Assembly (NCBI GenBank): GCA_039566865.1
Contig: CM076943.1
Location: 19,254,501 to 19,318,500, forward strand
DNA: 64,000 nt
Reading direction: 5' to 3'
DNA from: Aurelia coerulea
Lineage: Eukaryota > Cnidaria > Scyphozoa > Semaeostomeae > Ulmaridae
Positions within the stretch are counted from its first letter, which is position 1. Each line of letters opens with the position of its first letter. The position numbers and the translations under genes are program-made. Under the pieces are notes generated by a model. That model did not search any database and was not told the DNA's origin. It saw only the letters and a program-made list of their open reading frames with translations. Below, one piece after another: positions 37,601 to 47,439 of this stretch.

Positions 37601-39947
37601 CACACTCGCTGTTCATGCCAATGTATTGTAAAAGCAAGTGACTGCAACCCATTACAGACATACTCCCAGGATCGTTGTCAATGTGAATGCAACAAAACAC
37701 CACAAACTTGCCCTGCTGGCAGAAAAGTGAGTAATTTCTTCTCTTTGTATTTCACCGGGTGAATTGGGAAAATGTTGAGACGTTCAGAAGCCTGTTGCTC
37801 AAAAGCCATAGACCTTTTTACTTCTTAAAAAAGAGGTTTGGATCGAGCGTCCAAATCTGGGAAATTTTGTGAAAAGAAATGTAAACACGACCCCCGTTTT
37901 TGATAGATGCCTGCTAGCTGCGGCAAAAAGTTCCTTCGGATCTCAGAACACTTTTCAGAGAATTAAGCAACGATAACTTTTCTCGAATTGACTTACGACT
38001 GGTTTAGTTTAAATACACTAGCAAGTTTTATTTGCCATCCAGCCTTTTTTCTCAATTTTTTCATTTGTCGTTTCGTTGGCTGATTTTGTTGTGTAACAGT
38101 GCGAGCATTGCAAGGGTTTCATTTTGCGACTTTGCAAATCGAATTTTGCGTTTCAACCGTTTTCATTCAAATGAAAGAAAAGTCAGCTAAAAAATGAATG
38201 AAAACAACGGGATACAAAGCACAAACACCAATAACACTTGCCTATATGTAATCTAAACCATGGCTAACTCACTTTGCACAAAGTAGTCGATAACAAACTC
38301 TCTGAAAAGTTTTAGATCCGAAGCAACTTCAGACCACAGCAGCTAGCAGTGCATCCACTGAGAATGGGGGTCATTCTTAGACTTATGACGATGAGTCTCT
38401 CGTTTCCCTGTGCTCTTTGACTTGATGATGGCGCTTCGGTCAACAGAGAGACTCATTCCCCAACGCTTGTAGAAACGGAATATCTCCTTACTGATTCTAC
38501 TAATAGACCTTTTCGCTATTCTACACAAGGTTTGATTATGTGGCGTTGGAGCTTCTATCACTATTGTATACATTCGAACATTCTACAATTGTATCAAGCT
38601 GTTGTTCGATTCGGATTCTTTTTTCAAATCTTAGCTAAAAGATCTATTGGGCCTAAATTTGTCTCCTAAATCAATCTACTACTTTTTTCTCAAAACTACT
38701 GATCTTAAAACGCCACAAAAACGGTTTTCCAGAACTCCTGTACCATAGAATTTGCCATCAGAACTTCGATAAATGTTCATTCTAGCTATCAATGCAAAAA
38801 GCGCCTTCCTCTAAGCCATACTCTAATCAGCACATGAGTTTGCGACAAAAACTTGTCGCAGATTGACAATTTTGTCCGGTTTTACAGCTCTATGTCCATA
38901 AGGCCCTCAGTGGAGCGACAACAACAACAACAATTCGACTCAATTAGATGAGCGTAACTAGAGGGTCCTTATGTAGTGAGGCTAGGTCATTCTTTCGTTT
39001 TTCTTCCCATTCTTTGCCAGATTTGGATGCTCGATCCAAACCTCTTTTTAAGAAGTAAAAAGGTCTATTTATCAGATCATTGGTAGTTCGACGCCGCAGT
39101 TGTGCTTGATTCCCACAGCTTTATCCTTTTGCGGAGGAAAACTTTATTTACTATTATGAAGGAGCTAGCGTGAGAGATTGAGAGAAATCGCTACCTCCTC
39201 CGCAGAACTGTAGAGATTACTCCTCTGCTTATACATATCAGTTGCAGCACTCCTCCATAGAGGCACACCAGCAGTGTCTAGCTACCCATTATCAGATGAT
39301 ATGAATTGATTATTTTTATGTAGCAAATATATCAACTTGTATAACAAATTGATTTTATGAAATCGGTCGTATCATCCTCGAGTTGCAAGCAATTTATCAA
39401 CCTTCTATCGCATCTCATCTAGACTCGTTACATAAGTCCCTGCATCTTTCGCTTGTTATTGTTGTCGTTATCACCTCAATATCGCTTCTGTTGTCGCGAA
39501 AAATCAGTTCGGGAAGGAAACGAGAGACTTTTGGAATCCATTCTTCTCGAGTGAGTAGCAATGTGGAATATTTTCTCGTTTTAGTGGTCCCATGGCAGTT
39601 GTGGCTGCATTTGCAGTAACAGACAGATATGCGAATTAACAAGGCAAAGTTGGGATGAAAAAAGTTGCAGTTGTATATGCAGTAACACTAAATGTCCAAA
39701 TGGTTTCGTGATAGTGAAGAACACTTGCAGATGTATGCTCCCAACGCTCGATTCGGTTGTTCCACTTAGATCGAAGGAGCCAGCAAGAAGCTTCTTGTCT
39801 TTGGCTAGACCTTCGGCTAAGTCTTCATCTAAATCGACCTTCACCGATGATTTCGACGCTCCGTCATCTGGGAATGAAAAAACGGATACTGAAGAAGAGG
39901 AAGACGAAGATAGAGAAGGCGAAGATGATGCGTGGGATGAGATCTGA
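25274..39947 (+). CDS. PDGF/VEGF-family growth factor with a collagen-like exon, six-exon model
   Basis: Join: 25274-25618, 28473-28608, 29446-29610, 35761-35943, 37563-37726, 39585-39947. All borders are GT/AG, all phases agree, and the 1,356 nt give 451 aa. Order: signal peptide (1-22), basic Arg/Lys-rich region (23-115), linker with a helix-like segment (116-160), eight Gly-X-Y triplets (161-189), PDGF/VEGF cystine knot (223-297), CXCXC repeats of the VEGF-C/D silk-homology type (295-380), and an acidic tail. The knot has PNCVFVKRCSGCC at 241-253, matching the family signature except Asn at the second position. Eight knot cysteines can be placed: C223, C243, C249, C252, C253, C259, C293 and C295. 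Family knowledge: secreted disulfide-linked dimers that bind receptor tyrosine kinases. The basic region could bind heparan sulfate (inference). Confidence 0.85.
25718..26159. mobile_element. MITE with CCGGGGGGGGTAC ends in growth-factor intron 1
   Basis: Inverted G-rich/C-rich ends (CGGGGGGGGTACTTCCATTA against GGAGTACCCCCCCTGGG). Exact 9-bp duplication GATAAAACC (25709-25717, 26160-26168). A partial relative is at 43909-43990. Confidence 0.75.
26169..26872. other. Growth-factor intron 1, middle part
   Basis: No exon recognised. Confidence 0.35.
26881..27044. mobile_element. MITE with GCGTAGG ends, copy 2
   Basis: Reverse-orientation relative of 24603-24774, sharing the GGGCTGCAGCCCCCC block. 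AGTCAAAT flanks it at 26873-26880 and 27045-27052. Confidence 0.65.
27053..27904. other. Growth-factor intron 1, spacer
   Basis: No exon recognised. Confidence 0.35.
27905..28121. mobile_element. MITE with AGACTGC ends
   Basis: AGACTGCATT...GCACATTTTGAAAAACG pairs with CGTTTTCAAAATGTGC...GCAGTCT. No exact target duplication was found. Confidence 0.5.
28473..28608 (+). CDS. PDGF/VEGF-like exon 2
   Basis: The acceptor TTTGTACTGTAG ends at 28472 and GTTAGT begins at 28609. The exon is phase 0 in and phase 1 out and encodes a charged, probably helical linker (residues 116-160, including LEKLNRIHSMQDVIREF). Its role is not recognised. Placement rests on splice sites, phase and an open frame. Confidence 0.7.
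29446..29610 (+). CDS. PDGF/VEGF-like exon 3: collagen-like triplets
   Basis: The acceptor GGTTGTAG ends at 29445 and GTGAGT begins at 29611; both ends are phase 1, so the exon can be gained or lost without a frameshift. It encodes five Gly-X-Y triplets (GLTGPVGPAGVSGLQ), a short break, then GKSGMPGRP. A linker running to DPAP follows. Confidence 0.8.
29797..31218. mobile_element. hAT-like element, nested level 2
   Basis: CAGTGGTGTAG and CTACACCACTG ends with an exact 8-bp duplication CCAGAAAC (29789-29796, 31219-31226). The interior resembles 44450-44990. No intact transposase. Confidence 0.75.
30264..30774. mobile_element. Foldback MITE family B, copy 5, nested level 3
   Basis: Ends CATAGGGCTCAAATC / GATTTGAGCCCTATGCTT, exact 9-bp duplication GAAATGCCA (30255-30263, 30775-30783). 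Inserted in the hAT-like element. Confidence 0.85.
31787..33681. mobile_element. 1.9-kb giant foldback, nested level 2
   Basis: GCATATGAGTCAAATCTTTC pairs with GAAAGATTTGACTCGTATGC, and nearly the whole 0.9-kb arms are inverted copies. TTATCTAACC occurs just outside both ends. Open frames inside are only palindromic shadows. Confidence 0.8.
32692..32949. mobile_element. CATGGGTAG MITE with 7-bp duplication, copy 2, nested level 3
   Basis: Ends CATGGGTAGTTAGACACTGC / CTACCCATG, exact 7-bp duplication ATCAAAG (32685-32691, 32950-32956). It sits between the arms of the giant foldback. The centre repeats CTCCTCCGCAGTACTATAAA-type blocks. Confidence 0.8.
34128..35035 (+). mobile_element. 5'-truncated LINE (CR1/Rex-like tail) interrupted by a MITE
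   Basis: 34146-34652 encodes the conserved end of non-LTR reverse transcriptases: FSYCPLIWMFHDRRIN, NKVNKIHERALRIAY, YGIESASFLGQRLWHALP, and CNCRLCKTY. A TA-flanked MITE splits the sequence at the end of the frame, and the 3' tail resumes at 34864. It ends in (ATCATT)n-like repeats near 34995-35035. Not functional. Confidence 0.75.
34653..34863. mobile_element. TA-flanked MITE, CCGGGTGTCCC ends, inside the LINE
   Basis: CCGGGTGTCCCAAAATGATG pairs with the CATCATTTTGGGACACCCGG end, TA on both sides. The interior is different from the 10.6/19.7/40.6-kb copies. Confidence 0.8.
35229..35672. repeat. 222-bp tandem duplication in growth-factor intron 3
   Basis: 35229-35450 and 35451-35672 match base for base except ACTAGACTTA versus ACTAGGCTTA. 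Each copy holds a TATTGTTTGCAG acceptor-like site followed by about 40 open codons. The second copy ends about 90 bp before the cystine-knot exon. Confidence 0.85.
35761..35943 (+). CDS. PDGF/VEGF-like exon 4: cystine-knot core
   Basis: TTTTCTTTTCAG ends at 35760 and GTAACA begins at 35944; phase 1 at both ends. It carries the family signature PNCVFVKRCSGCC, a Cys 20 residues before it, and a Cys six residues after it. This is the diagnostic exon of the gene. Confidence 0.9.
36215..36760. mobile_element. Foldback element with GGGTGTCCC ends, relative of 1981-2520
   Basis: It shares CATTTTGTCTTACTATTTTG and the CCGTTTTGTCGCA end with the copy at 1981-2520. The left end CTGGTTGTCGC has decayed; the right end is GGGACACCCTG. 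Located in intron 4. Confidence 0.7.
37563..37726 (+). CDS. PDGF/VEGF-like exon 5: end of knot and first CXCXC block
   Basis: CTTTGCTTTTAG ends at 37562 and GTGAGT begins at 37727. TRCSCQC supplies the last two knot cysteines, followed by CQCECN and CPAGRK, the spaced Cys pattern of VEGF-C/D tails. Phase 1 in, phase 0 out. Confidence 0.85.
37809..39067. mobile_element. 1.26-kb foldback in growth-factor intron 5
   Basis: TAGACCTTTTTACTTCTTAA pairs with TTAAGAAGTAAAAAGGTCTA, and the next 30 bp (GAGGTTTGGATCGAGC) also match. It contains a copy of the dispersed repeat seen at 13880-14010. Confidence 0.65.
39078..39290. mobile_element. CATGGGTAG-type MITE with 7-bp duplication, copy 3
   Basis: Ends CATTGGTAG / CTACCCATT, exact 7-bp duplication ATCAGAT (39071-39077, 39291-39297). 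Confidence 0.75.
39585..39947 (+). CDS. PDGF/VEGF-like exon 6: CXCXC repeats and acidic C-terminus
   Basis: TCTCGTTTTAG ends at 39584, giving phase 0 entry at WSHGSCGCICSN. A second block, SCSCICSNTKCP, and then NTCRC follow. The last 80 residues are Ser-rich, then acidic (TEEEEDEDREGEDDAWDEI), with a stop at 39945-39947. The acidic end contrasts with the basic N-terminal half and might pair with it (inference). Confidence 0.8.
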   Translation, partial: WSHGSCGCICSNRQICELTRQSWDEKSCSCICSNTKCPNGFVIVKNTCRCMLPTLDSVVPLRSKEPARSFLSLARPSAKSSSKSTFTDDFDAPSSGNEKTDTEEEEDEDREGEDDAWDEI

Positions 39948-39962
39948 TGTACGACGGGGAAG

Positions 39963-40465
39963 CACAGGGCTCAAATCGTTAAATAGGTGGGTGTACAATT
40001 CTGTTGCATTTCTCTTTGAATTAAATGGGTTGAAAGGAAAGCCAAGCGTACTTTGCTGTAAATTTGCCGTTGAAATGTTTTGATATCTTAATCAATTTCA
40101 AAAAGTTTTCGCAGGCACTATATTTACGGGTGTGACGTCATCAAATTTCTAAATCCGAAGCCAGAAGAGCGACAGATTTCTGCTTGCAACCATATTGTAG
40201 CCCTTGATAAGCTATTGTTTTCTTTGGGATTGTATCAATTTTTATCTTTTTGTCTAGGATTTACAATGTTTAGTTTTTGCTAAATTTTCCATGAATTCTT
40301 TCAATAAAAGTAAAAACGCCGCCATTTTTGAAAATAATCAAGATATGACACAATCTCCACGGCAAACTTACGGCAAAGTTCCTTCCAAGCAATTCAATCC
40401 TAAGAAAAATGTAACAGATTTTTACACTCACCCTTATAACGATCTGAAACTTATTAACCCTATGC
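39963..40465. mobile_element. Foldback MITE family B, copy 6
   Basis: Starts ACAGGGCTCAAATCG just after the growth-factor stop codon, with a TGACGTCATCAAATTTC centre and a TTAACCCTATGCTC end. It may form part of the 3' UTR. Confidence 0.6.
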
Positions 40466-40569
40466 TCTACTTGATTTGTGAAGTTCAGCTGATGATGGGA
40501 AAGAAGTATTAGATATTAGAACTGATGTAAAGCAGGGGGAGATATTAGGATACACCATGAATGATGATA

Positions 40570-41159
40570 CCGGGTGTCCCAAAAAATGTATACAGATTTG
40601 GTTGACTCCAGCGATGTGAATTTAGCTTTAATAAATGGCTAACCACTCTCAAATTGTTCCTCGATAGTTAACTTGAACAAAGATACCTCGTTTGTTCGTA
40701 TTGGTGCTTTGGAGCAGAAATATCAATCTTGAAAGCTCAAATTTGCATCCACTTGCAAACCAGAGCTTTGGGCTTTTGGCCAAAGCAAATTCCTGAAGCA
40801 TATCGAAATTAAAAACTGAAATTAATGAAAAATTAAGAAACTTCCCAATTGGTGACTAAAGGGTGACTTCTGGAAAACAGAATAACACAAGATCTAATAC
40901 TGTTCAAATTTTATCAAGGCTACGCTGTGCCTTAAGAATTTGCTTAGGCCAAAATGCTAAAGCTCTGGTTTGCAGGAAGAGGCAAAGTTGAGCTTTTAAG
41001 ATTAACATGTCTGCTCTCAAAGTACCAATATCAACAAACGAGGTATCTATGTTCAAGTTGACTATCGAGGAAGATTTTAGAGTCATTAGACGTTGATTGA
41101 AGCTCAATTTACAACACTGGAGTCAACCAAATCCGTATACATTTTTTAGGGACACCCGG
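40570..41159. mobile_element. TA-flanked MITE, CCGGGTGTCCC family, copy 3
   Basis: CCGGGTGTCCC and GGGACACCCGG ends with TA on both sides. Internal blocks match 10625-11203, partly in inverted order. Confidence 0.85.
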
Positions 41160-41182
41160 TATTAGAAGTGATATCTCATATA

Positions 41183-41825
41183 CCGGATGAGTAAAAAAAA
41201 GAGAGAATCCCCGTTTGAAACGCCACTGCTCCTTGAATATCAAAGCAATGATAGTAAAAACTATCCTGTTTATTTCCAATATTTTCAATTTTATTTAGTA
41301 ATTTACCCGGTTTTAATAGGCCATTCCTTCCCACGGATATGGGAGATTTTCTGCAGAAAGCCCCTTCCAAAAACCTTCAACAGCGAGTGAAAACAATGAG
41401 CAAATTTTCCTTCGTTTTCCTTCCTAAAATTGATGACACTCGCATGTGTTCATGTATTTTGTCCTCTTGGGGGAATGGAATCCCCCTGCATTGGTTATTG
41501 ATACAAAGGGGTAGACTTGTTCATCCTCCCAAGAGGATAGCACATGCACAAGCGTGCAGAAGTCACTGCAGTAAGGCCCGCGTAATGCAAAAATATTAGG
41601 GAATTTGTTCTGATTTTGGGCACGCTTTGAAGGTTTCTCGAAGAGGCTTTTTTGAGAAAATCTATCATAATTTCAGAACGGAGTGGCCGACTTCAGTTAG
41701 GTAAATTTTAAAATGAATTCGAACATATCTACCATTAAACTACATATTTCCCGATATGATGGTCATTATATCCAGGGAGCCGTGACCTTTCAAACGGTGG
41801 TTCTTTTTATTGACTCACCCGATAG
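41183..41825. mobile_element. TA-flanked element with CCGGATGAGTAAAAA / CTCACCCGA ends
   Basis: CCGGATGAGTAAAAA pairs with TTTTTATTGACTCACCCGA and TA lies outside each end. A hairpin GTCCTCTTGGGGG...CCTCCCAAGAGGAT sits at 41459-41540. Relatives: 23150-23990 and 45640-45960. Confidence 0.6.
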
Positions 41826-42589
41826 AATGTACAATGGTGGCATATGTTTGAATGTACAGGTGTCCTATTTTATTGCCCGTAAAAGTTAACTCCAAAGTGC
41901 AACCTTGAAGGGCATATGTCAAGAAGCCGATTGGTTCATGCAATACAATTCTCTCTATTGTTTATTACAAAGCACAGGATCGAGGCTGAATTTTCATTGC
42001 AATAAAAATTCAAGAAACAGAAAGAAAAAGTTACGAAACAATGGAATTCTACTCCAAACTTGTTTGTTGTATTAACCAATTGCTAATGTGACATATGTGC
42101 TTTAAATGCAAAATTTCACACTATTGCATCTACCAAGAAATCTTGAAAATAGAAGCCCCGTTGCAAAGCAGCTTTAGAGGAAAGGATTCGTACTGAATCA
42201 AACCCAAAACATATTTATGACCATTAAATGACCTAAATAACAACATTGGAAACTGGCTGTTGCACAACTGGCATGAATTTTGGCCGTTTGTTTTGCTTTT
42301 CTGTCATTGAATTCAAGTGCAATGTTTAAAGGGAATCTAAGCATATATAAGCCCTTGATAAGAATAGCTACGCGAAGACAATAGGCTATGACACGTGCCG
42401 CACCATATTTGGTTAACTGATCTACGTCAACAGGAAATACTGATATCTGATAGGCTAGAATTTGATCGCAACTGGCTGGAGCTAATTTTATATGCTTACA
42501 TTCCCTTTAACATATGCATCTCGATTTCAGTAATTCTGTACGAGGTGGCCTTTTCCATCCACGACGTGCAGCTCAGTTCAGCTCAGTTC
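41826..42589. other. Spacer downstream of the growth-factor gene
   Basis: AT-rich, no gene recognised. Confidence 0.35.
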
Positions 42590-42745
42590 AGTTAAATTTT
42601 AAAATTCCCCTACATACAAAAATCTTTCTAAAATACATACAACTAACTAGAATAACAAATTACAATAGATGACAAAAATGACAAATTTTACAATAAGAGT
42701 ACATAGAATGCTCAGTAGGTGGACTAATCGAGGAGAGAGCACCCC
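42590..42745 (-). mobile_element. LINE 3' UTR fragment, second copy
   Basis: Closely matches 11395-11580 (CCTACATACAAAAATCTTTC, ACAAATTTTACAATAAGAGT, GACTAATCGAGGA). The coding part is missing. Confidence 0.6.
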
Positions 42746-44380
42746 CTGCTGACTTGATTACACCACAAAGATTTTTCATGCAGCATGAAGTTAGTCCTCC
42801 TCTACCAATATGGCTGCAATGTATGCCGGTTGACCAAGAGCCGTTGCTTCTTTTTGTGGCAGAGACGGAATGCTTTTGAATTGATATGACTTTCCTGGTG
42901 CTAAAAATTACACACGGGTTTACCAAGGTATTGAATTATCGTCTGACAATTAGTTTCAACCTTTTGTCACTCTTTACTTTCCCTTGTATCAACCAAACTT
43001 CTTTTGGGTATTTTTTTATAATACCTATAGTTTTGTAGCTTTTACAGAATCGATTTTTACCAGGCAAGTCGGTGTCAGCACTTCATAAATTTGTAGGAGG
43101 GGGAAGGGCACGTCGTATTGGTATTTGTTGTATACCGTATCGATAATGGATATATATTTACCAATGTGATTATAATCAAACTTTTTTATCTGGAGAATAC
43201 CCGAGAAGTCGGAATAACTCCAAGTTTGGTTGATAACCGAGGGGCTGAACTATTTTTTGTGATATTGCTTTCATTTTTCTGGGCATTGGAAATGCTTGAA
43301 TTTATCAGGGCTGTAGGAAGCAGTTGTCGCTTGGGAGGGGGCTTCCGTTCTTAAAACAATATAGAACAATACATCTAATTAATCCTTGTGACGTAGCACC
43401 AATAGTTTCAAAATTTTTGGGGGGCTTAAGCCCCCTTGCCCCCCTGCTTCCTACGGGCCCGTAGCAATTTAGGCCAATAATTTACACATTTCGCGGCAAA
43501 GTCATCTTCATATATTCAAGTGGCTGATGGGGCCACCGTGGATATATAATCTCAAAATGAAATGAAAATGAAGTCTGCCTATATTTCCAATGCTCAGGAA
43601 ACTTTAAAGCTTCAACTTCTTGAGTATCAACTAAACTTTGATTCAGTCCAATCTTTCAAGCATTCTCCGAATATTCAAACGTGTTAAGCTCTTTTTGGTG
43701 CATACGTTATTTCAATGAACGACGAAGAATTTTCTAAATCAATATACTGTACAATTTTTCATGATTAGACATTTGTAGTATGAATGATTTGCACAACAAA
43801 TTTAATATAAAAAGGTAGCGACTTGCCCGCGATTAGAATCTTTTGTTCGCTCAAATCTTCCTGGTACAAGTCATTTCATAAACCCAAACTAAAGTATTGT
43901 ACTCTCAACCCGGGGGGAGGGGTACTTGACCTAAATTTGTACGTGGGTATGCCCCGGGGGGGGGGGGCCACTTGGTACCTGATGTGTTATCATGCGCGTA
44001 CAAAAAAACGCGGGAAAAGGTGCCTTTCTTCAAATTAGGCACGGACCCGCGCGGGCCCGTGTTTAGGGGTGCCAAATCGACCATAATTTCAAAAAAGGGT
44101 CTCTTATTTTGCATTTCATAAGTTCCTAACTCCTGTGCAATGATATTCTAATCAACATTTCTAAAATAGAATTTGTAAGGAGTCAAAGAACTTGAAAAGA
44201 ACTTTGTAATTTATTCATGCAATTAGGTTAGTTAGGTTTTTAAGCAGGGCACATTGAAAATCAGTGTATTTATTTCTACTGAATGTGTAACCCTGTTGAA
44301 ATAAATAAAAATGAAATGAAATGAAAAAGCAGACCAGCACAAGATGGGGTAGGAATTCGGGAGTGAGTTTCTTCCTCTTC
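42746..44380. other. Spacer
   Basis: No gene recognised. 43905-43990 is a decayed copy of the G-rich MITE end at 25718-26159. Confidence 0.35.
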
Positions 44381-44382
44381 TA

Positions 44383-45014
44383 CCCTGGGTACCAGACTCT
44401 ATGAAATAGCAACTGTAACATCATTTTAACATTATTAACATCATGGGGGTATGGGTATGGGGGGTCATTGCCCCCATCACATGTTTCGAAAGATGGTTCT
44501 CGAGATTCCTTTAAAACCGAAGAGAAAATGGCTTGGCATAGGTTGGGTAAGAATTTGCTGATAAATGTCAAAGCTTCCATTTTAACACTGGCAAAAATGG
44601 AATCAGGGGATGCATTCTATGCCAAAGTAAAGGATGCATCTTCAAAAATTTTCCTCGTGCTCCGATGAATAGGATAAATGTCACAAAACTACAAAGGTTT
44701 TCTTGCCACTAATGGCAAGCATGATGTTGGGAGATGCTTTCTAAGCCAAAGTAAAAGATGTTTCTACAAAAATTTTCCTCACGCTCTACTTTACTGAACA
44801 ACTGTCACAAAACTAACAAAGTTTCCTTGTCGCTGTTGGCAAGCATGATATTAGGAGATGCATTCTCAGCCAAGGTAAAGAGCGTGTCCCAAAAAATTTC
44901 CTGAGGTCTTCACCGCCAGACCCGCTCATTTCAATACCCCCACTTAATCTACCTTGGCCAAGCCACTGTGGTAGCATCTATGAAATTATATTTTAGAGAG
45001 TCTGGTACCCAGGG
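44383..45014. mobile_element. TA-flanked element with CCCTGGGTACCAGACTCT ends
   Basis: CCCTGGGTACCAGACTCT and AGAGTCTGGTACCCAGGG are perfect inverted ends with TA outside both. The interior is related to the hAT-like element at 29797-31218. A lone similar end is at about 47179-47200. Confidence 0.75.
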
Positions 45015-45110
45015 TACTTGATAAGTAAGGATAATGTTGACAAGTAATTTATTCAATTAATTTAATTTAAGTAATTTATTTAATTTATTCAATGTGGACA
45101 TTTTCAAATA

Positions 45111-45518
45111 CTCTCAAGTACCGAATAATCGTCCCCCCCCCCCCCCGCTTATTAATTTTTGAAAAATTTTCAAACCCCCCACTTTTATTCCAACCCCCCC
45201 CCCCCCTTTTATTAATTCTTGAAAAATAGAAGTAATAGTGAACAAATTTTTTTAATAATTCCTGCTAAGCAAATGTACTTACTGTATTTATTAACTTTAT
45301 TCTCCTTTATTTGTCTGACCCGTGTTACATACGTGTTTTACATACGTGGTACCCATGTTAGATACGTGTTTTACTAAGAAAACGAAAAACGACTATTCTC
45401 AATTTTTCCAACCCCCCCGATTGTTCCAACCCCCCGATTATTATTATTTTGAGCCATTTCCAACCCCCCCCCCGATTATTCTCACCCCCCCCCCCCCCGT
45501 TTATTCGGTACTTGAGAG
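45111..45518. mobile_element. TA-flanked MITE with long C-runs
   Basis: CTCTCAAGTACCGAATAA and TTATTCGGTACTTGAGAG are inverted ends with TA outside both. The arms carry repeated runs of 7-15 C. Confidence 0.75.
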
Positions 45519-45639
45519 TACATTCTCGAGAAAAACCCTTCAAAAATCTCCAAACAGCAGGCCGAAAATCACATTATCACAACTAAATTTTCTGCGATAC
45601 AGCAATAATATTTATGTATGAAATTTTAAGCCCTGCCCT

Positions 45640-45960
45640 GGGGGCATGATAAGTTCATTACAAGAGATTTGATCCTCCCAAGAGAATAACTTCTGCTAAA
45701 ACGCGTTAAAATCACTTTTGTAAAGCAGGAATACTATGTAAATTTGGACGTGGTTTTAGGCCTGGTTTGAATGTCTTGAAGGAGCTCTCTGGAGGAAATC
45801 TCTCACAATTTCAGAATAGAGTGGTCGATTTCATACAAAAAGATTTTAAAATGGATTTGAACATATAGGAACCAATGACATCTGCCAATATCATCGTCTT
45901 GATGATACGCAGAGAGCAGTGGCTTTCAAATGGCCATCGTTTTTATTGGCTCACCCGGTA
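45640..45960. mobile_element. Partial copy of the CTCACCCG-ended family
   Basis: It aligns by eye with 41540-41825, ending TTATTGGCTCACCCGGTA. The other half is missing. Confidence 0.5.
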
Positions 45961-47180
45961 GACAACAAAATGTTTTTGGCCATAGTATATTGTAAAATAC
46001 AGCAAACTTGAGGATGGTGACAGAGAGTATTAGTGGTACTGGGTACTGGCCCCTATGGTACTTGGTACTGGTACTTTTGGTACTGGGAGGACTTGCTGTG
46101 GTACCGAGGATATTTTTCGAGGACTTGGAACACGGAAATTATCAATTTTCTCATTCCGATTTTTACCCAGTATTTTTCCGTAATTTTCTATTCAAAGTGG
46201 TACTTGGGTTCGATGCTCCGATCGTCTCTAGTACTGACTTTAATGGTACTGGGTACCGGGCATTTTGGTACATGGTACTGCCTCTGTGGTATACTGTGGT
46301 ACATTTTACCTGTCACCATTCTCAAAGTTGGCATCATTACACTGGCCTAAAATCTGCTAAGAATGTCAACAGCTTCAAGCATGAGATCAAGGATAAATTC
46401 TTTAAAGACCCCCAAAATCAAGAGAGCAGCTCCTTTATATATTATCAAAATGCTAAAAGCTGCAACGGAACTGTCAATCAACAATCTTGAAAATACAGCA
46501 GAACTCTCTAATATTGAGACATAAATATTGTTTTTCTTTTCTTTTGTGAACATTTTCCTTCCAATGTCGCTCAATATGTCATAACTTTGATTTGATTGCG
46601 TCAATACCCCTAATTTTCAAAAGCAATAATTTTCTTCCATTTGTAGCTTTCGTTGCTAATCAGAACAGGCGCAAAAAATTCTTACGACATACTATTTATT
46701 AGGTTTCTGTGGGAGCTTGATGCAAAATAATACGTTTCCAAAAAATCCTGGAAAAAATATACTGGAACAACGTAAGGTTCTACAAATTCAAATGAACAAC
46801 CCCCCCCCCCCATTTTACCCCCGATACAATGTTGCTGGATGTTTTCATATATATGTCTTCTATCAAGACTTGTCATCATCTCTCCCGATCATGGTATGGT
46901 ATTATAAACCATGTTTTATACCGAAAACAAACTACAGTTTAGTATATTTTTTTCTTACGTTTTTCGTTGTACTAGCACCTCTAAGGGAACCATTATGGAA
47001 TTAAGGTCATCTTGGCCTTTTAATGCTATCCCTGCCACTGTAATTAGGGGTGTTTTTCCTTTACGTTATTAACATTATTTATTGTATCGTATCTATTTTT
47101 ATATTAAATAACTTGTAAATAATTGTAATTGTGGCAAAATGATACATACATACATTCAGCTCCAAGATACCAACCAACAT
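45961..47180. other. Spacer with a GGTACT-rich tract
   Basis: 46030-46300 is enriched in GGTACT/TGGTAC words, which makes overlapping open frames. No gene recognised. Confidence 0.4.
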
Positions 47181-47439
47181 ACCCTGGGTACCAGCCTCTC
47201 TAACGTTAAAAATAGAGAGACTGGTTCAGTGCGCCCCTCTCCTCGTTCTGATGTGCCCATATTGACCAATCAGGAGCCAGTATTCATATCTGTGTAAGTG
47301 CAAAAGGTCACAGTGAAACAATAGCGAGCACTTGCGATAAGCTTCGATGTAAAACACAGAACATTAATTTGGTTGCGTGACTGAAGAAGGCAACCGATTG
47401 CGAATAAGTTTAACGATACTGTCACGCGTTCAGCCATTA

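Noticed and set aside
46008..46490. 160-codon plus-strand frame rich in Tyr/Trp/Val
   Set aside because: Generated by the GGTACT repeat tract; composition is that of a microsatellite.
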